Shown here piece after piece: positions 16,025-16,641 of a DNA stretch of 16,641 nt. The notes under the pieces were generated by a model. The model had not been told where the DNA came from. It did no database searches and saw only the letters and a list, made by a program, of their open reading frames with translations. Every line of letters begins with the position of its first letter. Positions within the stretch are counted from its first letter, which is position 1. Position numbers and translations under genes: made by a program. Location: positions 1 to 16,641 of the forward strand of contig MDVS01000106.1 of assembly GCA_001940645.1 (NCBI GenBank). The letters are read 5' to 3'. This DNA comes from Candidatus Heimdallarchaeota archaeon LC_3 (GTDB taxonomy: Archaea > Asgardarchaeota > Heimdallarchaeia > Hodarchaeales > LC-3).

Positions 16025-16188
16025 GCTTGAATTTAGCTCATTTTCTTTAGTTGTAATTTCTTTTAACTGTAAACTGTTTTTATTACATTCTGGTCATAGG
16101 CAATTATGTAGTATTTCATCATTAGATGAATATTGTATTGTATTTTGAATCAAAGTATAATCACCTGTTTTTTTCCATTAAAGAATAT
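16025..16188 (-). pseudogene. Broken second copy of the zinc-ribbon gene (repeat copy 2)
   Basis: Same orientation as and about 90 percent identical to 12968-13131, without gaps. In the coding frame it reads GKKTGDYTLIQNTIQYSSN, then DEILHNCL, a TGA, and PECNKNSLQLKEITTKENE. The first zinc knuckle is thus lost to a stop, and the sequence diverges before the second knuckle. Both copies keep the same seven-A run near the presumed start. Confidence 0.7.
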
Positions 16189-16269
16189 TTAACATACTTT
16201 TTACATAAATTTCTGTATTCCGACAAAATTCATAAAATTTAGAAGGGAGAGAAAAACATAGAAGAATTG

Positions 16270-16641
16270 GTGATTCAAACCATGTTCTTCCCTCCCATAC
16301 GAGAATTCATTCAACAGAGTTTAAAAACATTCCCTTGGAGCTATGGCAGCCAAAATATAAACATGGCAGCATTATGCGATCATTTAATTGCAGGTCGTAG
16401 AAAAAGTATTCAAAGCTTAGAACGAACAGGAATAGATAATATTTCCGCACGAAAGATACGTTATTCGCTTCTTCGAAGTCGTCCCTACCTTCAAATTCTG
16501 AAAAAAGACCTTTCTAAGCGATTTAGTAACATTGATGGTCGAGAACGAGTAGTAGTTTCTCTTGACGATACTTCAATGAGGAGATATGGAAAAGAGGTAC
16601 ATGGTGCTGCCTATCAACATAATCATGTTGGAGGGGGCACC
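16270..16641 (+). CDS. IS4/IS701-like transposase, N-terminal part (runs off right edge)
   Basis: A second, different member of the family seen at 10584-11730. The frame is open to the window end. It starts at GTG 16270 or ATG 16282 (MFFPPIREFIQQSLKTFPW), followed by LCDHLIAGRRKSIQ and ERTGIDNIS. The first catalytic Asp is in SLDDTSMRRYGKEVHGAA. Residue by residue it parallels MTKIYPPVRKYIQQTLKDFPW of the other element, with clear divergence, so these are related but separate insertions. The part in view is intact. The remaining catalytic residues lie beyond the window. Confidence 0.85.
   Translation, partial: MIQTMFFPPIREFIQQSLKTFPWSYGSQNINMAALCDHLIAGRRKSIQSLERTGIDNISARKIRYSLLRSRPYLQILKKDLSKRFSNIDGRERVVVSLDDTSMRRYGKEVHGAAYQHNHVGGGT

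Larger units (their letters stand above)
15944..16269. other. Intergenic region: ggr promoter, broken repeat copy and transposon leader
   Basis: Holds the ggr promoter at the left, the broken zinc-ribbon copy (16025-16188) in the middle, and from about 16196 the leader of the right-edge transposase, which shares CCGACA and AAAATTTA blocks with the leader of the 11.7 kb element. No other ORF is supported. Confidence 0.5.

Noticed and set aside
1..16641. Genome-wide reassignment of TAA to an amino acid
   Set aside because: At least six normal genes here end in TAA at the expected family length, so TAA clearly works as a stop.
1..16641. CRISPR arrays, tRNA, rRNA, riboswitches
   Set aside because: No regularly spaced repeats, no tRNA arm consensus and no rRNA-like GC-rich block were seen.

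Overview
The window is a very AT-rich stretch that looks archaeal. Several genes appear leaderless, with TATA-like boxes about 25-30 bases upstream of the start. TTG and GTG starts are frequent. A geranylgeranyl reductase plus ferredoxin pair, typical of archaeal lipid saturation, is present. The mix of respiratory and haem-handling genes with insertion sequences would suit a Heimdallarchaeia-type Asgard archaeon, but that placement is inference; no rRNA, tRNA or other marker gene was found.

Left block (1-4202, all minus strand): a CuA-type cupredoxin, a NapH/NosR-like membrane iron-sulfur protein and a CcmF haem lyase that runs off the left edge. They form a run that reads like a membrane electron-transfer and cytochrome c maturation unit. 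An IS1634-family transposase (4437-6089) separates it from a rightward block.

Rightward block (6299-10522): a PCYCGC-motif anchored protein, a decayed second copy of it, a CcdA thiol-electron transporter, and feoA-feoB for ferrous iron import. A palindrome resembling a DtxR/IdeR box lies exactly over the feoA start codon. Haem lyase, CcdA, cupredoxin and iron uptake together suggest one theme: supply and assembly of metal centres in extracytoplasmic redox proteins.

Right block (10584-16641) is accessory and partly decayed. It holds a frameshifted IS4/IS701-like transposase, an ArsR-like winged-helix regulator with a CxxC, a small zinc-ribbon protein whose sequence recurs as a broken copy near 16.1 kb, a small membrane protein, a PAP2-like lipid phosphatase with a tiny upstream membrane ORF, a ferredoxin, a geranylgeranyl reductase, and the start of another transposase at the right edge.

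The most notable pattern is that four genes (IS1634 transposase, small membrane protein, PAP2 protein, geranylgeranyl reductase) each carry one in-frame TAA with the reading frame and family motifs intact on both sides. TAA also ends many normal genes here, so clustered nonsense mutation, assembly error or local readthrough are likelier than a changed genetic code. No CRISPR array, tRNA, rRNA or clear riboswitch was seen.
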